DNA from: Brugia malayi
Taxonomy: Eukaryota; Nematoda; Chromadorea; Rhabditida; Onchocercidae
Direction of reading: 5' to 3'
Length of the DNA: 64,000 bases
NCBI RefSeq assembly: GCF_000002995.4
Contig: NW_025062479.1
Span: 14,370,221 to 14,434,220 of the forward strand
Positions within the stretch are counted from its first letter, which is position 1, and each line of letters starts with the position of its first letter. The translations under genes and the position numbers were made by a program. Below the pieces are notes generated by a model. The model did no database searches. It was not told the DNA's origin and was given only the letters and a program-made list of their open reading frames with translations. Below, one piece after another: positions 59,270 to 64,000 of the stretch.

Positions 59270-62186
59270 TTATCTCTTGATACCATTTTCGGTGTTACCG
59301 TTTGTTTGTGTAACATCTGTTATTGTTGTTGCTGTTGTTGTTGTTGTTGCTACTGTTGTTGTTGTACCCGAATTTGTAATAACACCATCTTTGGATGAAT
59401 AATTGTTGATAGATGAAACTAGGACACTATATTGAGGTGTAAACATGAAGCCATCACCATAAATGAATTTTCCTGATTCATCACTTTCTGGTATTGGTTG
59501 TGCACCACCCACAAACGGTTGATAAATGATATTGCTACCACGACATGGTAATGGTAAGATTGTTATTGGTAATTCCAGCAATAAATAATCACCAAGTGAT
59601 AACTGCAACTTATTGCAAATTTAAATAAATTTTTAAGAATTGAAATTTATGCTGAATGAATTTGTAAGACTAATAAATCCAACAATTTATATTATAACTA
59701 TTAAACATGACGATAAAATAAGGAAGTTCATTTAAGAAAAGAAGAAAAAGTATTTTGAAAAAAATTCCAATAATTTGTCACAATTATTGGGTTCAAATCA
59801 ATTTATTATAAATCTTTGAAATTCTCAATCATCGATAAAATAATTTTGGATAATATAAAGGAATGTATAAATATACTTGTATGGCATATTCAACCCGTAA
59901 AAAGGGCTTCTTTCGAAATCTCAAAGTTGCACTACTTGGAGATTCTTGAAATTTGACTAAAAGAGCAGTGGAATCGGGTACTGATTGATCTCGTGTGATT
60001 GAAATACCAGTAGCATTAGCATCCATTATTGTAGCATTACTATTATTAGTAACAGTTGATTTATAAAATTTTGCTCCTGAATTTAAAAGAAAAAAACATA
60101 TCATTCAAATCCAAATAAATGTTATTTAATGTAAATTTTATACCATTTGATCAAGCATTTCCATGTTTCTCTTTTACTAAACTCTATTAAATTACTCATA
60201 TTTTGTTAGTGAATATGTGAATTTTTCAAAATATCGATTTCACCTAAATTGCTATTCTTTTTATGATAAGATAAAATATTCCAATATAATTACTTAAAAA
60301 TATAAATGACTTTAAAAAAAAAAAAAAAAAGAGATTACTCATAAAGAAAAAAAAAAAACAAACCTATAGTTGGTGCTAAAGCAGGAATTTGTAAGAAAAA
60401 CACTTCATCTTTTTCTAATAGACTTTTCGACTTAACAGCATCATGTTTCTCAAGCCGACGTATGATCAGTGTTCGATTAGGTAATGTATTATTATTATTG
60501 GAATCAATGCAGTGAACTCGATCAATAAGACGAAGTTCCATCTTAAAAAAAAAAAAGATTAAAATGGAAGACATTTATTAATTGTATATTAATTATCGAT
60601 AATTATAGTTATAGATCTATTTCAAATTTTTCATAAATTTTAAAAGATAATTTAAGTTTGCAACTAATTTAGTTTAGAAATACTATCACTTTCAAACTTT
60701 GTTTCAATTTAAACATATAATTGCAAAACTAATCTATTAAAGTATTTCGTTTTAAATGAATTGTCAAAAAATAAAAAAGAGAATAAAAAACAAAATTTCG
60801 GAAAAAATATTGCCTGATCAACGATATGTCTTGGATGTCGATTGTCAATTTTAATAGAACCAATAACTGTTTCACCTGGTGCATAAGCAGATTTTGGTAA
60901 GCGTACCTCGGCAATTAGCTTACCACGACAACAACAACCACCAAATGACACCGTTTCTGAAGCACCAATTGGTTGTATAGCCAATTCCACAAATGATTCC
61001 ACCGGTGCAATCACCGAGATTGGTTTTTTTGCAATATATTCACGCTAAATATTCACACATTTACTCAATGATAAAATGCAAAGTGATAGAAGTTAATTAA
61101 TTAATTAGAGAAATATATTTATTTAATATAAAATTTATTTTAGTGTTTGTTTGTTTTCTATAATACTACATAATATTTTTTATAATTTTCTATAATATTA
61201 ATAATTTTTTCTATAATGATTTCTATAATAAGTTATTAAAATTCCCTTTTCTAAATAAAAAAGTTTTGCTTTTGTTTTATTTTTGAAATATTTCTCAATT
61301 TTATATAATAGATCAAATTTATTAAAGCTTAAAAATTCACCGAATCAGTTCCAGCTTCTTCAACAACAGTTGCTCGAATGAAATAACGAATAAATCCATG
61401 CGGACTTTCATATGAAGTTGGACAACCTAGAGGTAATGGGCATTCAAATGGTAAACAGTATAAATAATTAGCAATCCATGGGAAGTGTCCTGGTTCCGGC
61501 CGACCAGGTGGCCTTTCCAGTAATGTGAAATCTCTATCAAAATACACCTATAAAAAATAAATAAATAGACATTATTTGAAAATAAAAAAAAAATGTAAAA
61601 AGAATTAACACAACTTATAGAATGTTAATTTTTAACAAAGAAAAAAAAGAGAAAAAAACAACTCAAAATATATAAATTATTTCACAGCTACATTTAATAA
61701 TCATGAAATTTAATAGTAATAAATTATTTTTAAAATAATACATTGATTTGATAGTAATAAAATATATTGCTATCACAAAATTTTGACAAAATTTAGATTA
61801 AACAATCAAAAAATTCAAAACAATACTTGAAAGCAATTTAAAACAAATTTAAGACAGTAATTTTTAAAATAATCCATTAATAGATTTAAAATAATACATT
61901 GATTTAAATCATTTTTTTTAAAAAAAAGGTTAAGTAATACATTAATTTTGATAGCAATAAAATATAATTTCATTAATACCTTTTCAATTTCACCTCCTTT
62001 CGATGAATCTCTTTTAACACATGCAGCACGTCCTTTAAATTGCAATTTAATAGCTTGTATTGTCATTGGTCTCTTCAATTCAATTTGTAATTTACCGGTT
62101 ATTAATTCATCACCATGAAAAATTGGTTCATGACCTGCGTCTAATTCAATATTGAACTGCCGGAATACATCATCGGCACTTGGCAT
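59270..62186 (-). CDS. alpha-arrestin (arrestin-domain-containing protein)
   Basis: Arrestin-fold adaptor of the ARRDC/ARRD type, cytosolic, usually linking cargo receptors to ubiquitin ligases and endocytosis. Exons 62186-61980, 61547-61341, 61044-60814, 60541-60364, 60076-59877 and 59602-59270 give 451 residues. The N-terminal arrestin domain holds GDELITGKLQIELKRP and LPLGCPTSYESPHGFIRYFI. The C-terminal domain starts at SETVSFGGCCCRGKLIAEVR and includes SAYAPGETVIGSIKIDN, and later FLRVEYAIQ and LELPITILPLPCRG. The Thr-rich tail (about 418-433) is encoded by a GTT-type repeat. No PPxY motif is visible in the tail, although many family members carry them. The start was set at 62186 because it is the first ATG after the candidate trans-splice acceptor TATTTCTAG near 62250. 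The intron after exon 3 appears to start with GC rather than GT. Confidence 0.88.
59322..59364. repeat. (GTT)n trinucleotide repeat in coding sequence
   Basis: Imperfect GTT/GCT/ACT run on the plus strand; on the coding minus strand it gives runs of threonine with a few alanines in the arrestin tail. Confidence 0.85.
60812..60813 (-). other. probable GC donor of a GC-AG intron
   Basis: Exon 3 of the arrestin gene ends CAG|GCAATA. Using it keeps phase 0 and places about ten residues between IDN and ELRL, the usual family spacing. The alternative GT donor ten bases upstream (CATATC|GTTGAT) also keeps phase but loses three residues. Confidence 0.55.
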
Positions 62187-63018
62187 TGTTATTTGATGCA
62201 CGAAAGATAATCCTTCTTTTCCGTTTTTTCGTTTCCTTTTTTTTATCCTAGAAATATTAACAATAATAAGTTAGGAAGGTAAATAGAAGTGAATAAAAGT
62301 AATTTTACGGAAAATCGTTTTCTTTGTTTTTTAATTATAAAATTTATATAGAAGTTAATATTTATTTAATATACGTACTATATATGTTAATTGCTAAAGA
62401 AAGAAAATTAACTACAATCGCTAATAATTCGTAAAAATAAAAGAAAAAATTGGATAAATGAGATAAAAATAGAATTTATCTAAACTTATGAAACAAATGT
62501 AATATCATCGCAACTTTCAAATAACATCAGTTTAACAACAAATAATAATTTCAAAATTAAAAATAGCAAAAAAATTTTTTAAATTCATATAAATGAATTA
62601 ATAACAGATAATTGGATCAAAAGTTTTTTCTTTCTTTTTTAAGAAAAAATATGACAATATGAAGGAATACTTCCCAATTGTTTCAGCGTTTTTTTTTTTT
62701 TTTTTCTTTCTGTTTTATTTTCAACTTTTGCCTTATTTAATTAAAATAGCAGTTATAAGAGCAAGAATAAGGAGTAAAGTATGTAATGAATAAAAAAATA
62801 AGAGCAAATAAACTGTTACTATAGAAGGAATAATTTCAAATAAATTATATGAAATATAGTAATTGGAAATTGATAAAGCGCAATCATTTGACTCATTTTG
62901 CTGTTATCATATCACTAAAACGTTTCTTTGCCTTTCAACACCGTTCTTTTTAGTTTTTTATTTATTTATTTATATATTTAATTCCTTTTTTCTAAAATGT
63001 CGTTCTTTTATACAATGA

Positions 63019-63155
63019 ATATTATTATTATTATTATTATTATTACCATTATTATCATTATCATCATTATTATCATTATTGTCATTATTATTATCATTAT
63101 CACTATTATCATTATTATTACCATCATTATTACCATTATTATTATCATTATTATT
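63019..63155. repeat. (ATT/ATC)n trinucleotide microsatellite
   Basis: About 137 bp of TTATTATTATTATCATTAT-type units; polyisoleucine in one frame, but with no gene structure. Confidence 0.9.
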
Positions 63156-63588
63156 TCGCTTTGCTTCATTTCAAAAAAAAAAAAAAAAAACAGAAAAAGA
63201 GAAAAGAAAAGAATACTTAGTCTCTTCTTGTTTAATCAATTCAATAAATTTAAAAATAAGCAGAAATAATTAGTTATAATAATTGAATTATTTTCATTTC
63301 ACTAGTTTCTATAATCGAAATTTTTATCGAAAACTATTTTGCTTCAATTTATCACATTGATTAGTAATATATGAGAAATGTAAATGCAATAATTTAGAAG
63401 AATATAGAATTTCCCGGTTAGAATAATAAATAGTCCGATCGTTACTTTCGGAGCTACAATCGATCGTTTCCGGTGATAACACACATAAACACAAGCCACT
63501 AACTCACACAGACATATTATCAGAAAGAAGGATAATTCTCATCCTAAAAATATTTTACAACTAGAAATTAATTATATTTTTCTTGCAG

Positions 63589-63637
63589 ATGTGTTGATTT
63601 AGGAATGATTTCAGCAAATGAATTGATAAAATTACTG
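63589..63637 (+). CDS. possible first exon of a gene leaving the window
   Basis: The acceptor TTTTTCTTGCAG ends at 63588. A frame with Met at 63605 (MISANELIKLL) runs in phase 0 to a donor CTG|GTAAAT. Eleven residues are too few to name a family. No following exon was identified before the window ends. Divergent orientation to the arrestin gene would make 62250-63588 a shared promoter region. Confidence 0.25.
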
Positions 63638-64000
63638 GTAAATTCATATATTTACTAATTTACTCAATAATATTTCTAATTTCTAGACATCATTTTACTA
63701 TGAATGAAATTATTCGTCCAATTTTCTTGCGATCGATTAAATCTTTGTTTTGTTCCTCCCTCTTCCCCCTCTTTTCCTTCATTTATTATTGAAGAGAAAG
63801 AGCAAAAGGAAGAAGCAATGAATTAATTAGCAAACATTTCAAAAATAAACTTCAAATCAAAAACGAAAAGGAAATGAAAGGTATTATAATCGCAAGCACA
63901 TAAAAAACACAAATTAATAATAATTTTATTTATCAATATATCATATTTTTTTAAGCACAATGATAATTCAAAAATGAATATTTCAAATAAACTTTCAAGC

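Larger units (their letters stand above)
62187..64000. other. upstream region of the arrestin gene, mostly intergenic
   Basis: Holds the ATT microsatellite, poly-A/T runs and a possible rightward exon at 63589-63637. The segment 63410-63480 is less AT-rich and could be promoter sequence, but no defined motif is recognised. Confidence 0.5.

Noticed and set aside
61815..62201. Arrestin exon 1 extended to 128 codons from a GTG at 62201
   Set aside because: The frame reads into the intron past the donor at 61979, and the eukaryotic start is the ATG at 62186.
62997..63273. Polyisoleucine frame
   Set aside because: Translation of the ATT/ATC microsatellite.
1..64000. tRNA genes, rRNA, CRISPR arrays, prophage or Wolbachia-derived inserts
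   Set aside because: No B-box/cloverleaf pattern, no spaced exact repeats with unique spacers, and no bacterial-type gene organisation were seen.

Overview
This is a eukaryotic window, most likely from a parasitic nematode of the spirurid/filarial group. The evidence is a very AT-rich genome with homopolymer and (AT)n runs, small phase-consistent exons bounded by GT..TTTCAG-type introns, acceptor-like TTTCAG/TACAG sites just upstream of start codons (candidate spliced-leader sites), and a gene set typical of nematodes: cuticle collagen, caenopore-like saposin, multi-cysteine insulin-like peptide, and a Ly6 protein resembling the ODR-2/HOT type. The species cannot be fixed from sequence alone. 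No tRNA, rRNA, CRISPR, operon of bacterial type or clear bacterial (Wolbachia) insert was seen.

Layout. 258-7709 (minus): neuroligin, 14 exons, 3' end off the left edge. 7710-22825: about 15 kb gene-poor desert with several repeat families, a perfect palindrome and one weak gene candidate. 22831-24370 (plus): three-exon cuticle collagen. 26889-27577 (plus): two-exon saposin-like secreted protein. 35067-36743 (plus): insulin-like peptide with ten cysteines in the hormone region. 37788-40186 (plus): seven-exon membrane protein of unrecognised family. 41413-41667: SWEET-like relic or exon with a decayed copy next to it. 42416-45225 (minus): Ly6/uPAR, GPI-anchor-type surface protein. 47301-50289 (minus): LACTB2-type metallo-beta-lactamase-fold nuclease. 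54301-57600 (plus): TMCC-family ER coiled-coil protein, 5' end unresolved. 59270-62186 (minus): alpha-arrestin. 63589-63637: possible first exon of a rightward gene leaving the window.

The genes do not form one pathway. Several concern the surface or secretion (neuroligin adhesion, collagen cuticle, saposin, insulin, Ly6), and the others are housekeeping or trafficking factors (LACTB2, TMCC, arrestin). Exon models were built by hand from reading-frame continuity, splice dinucleotides and family resemblance; phases were checked to add up across every junction given. No database search or transcript data were available.
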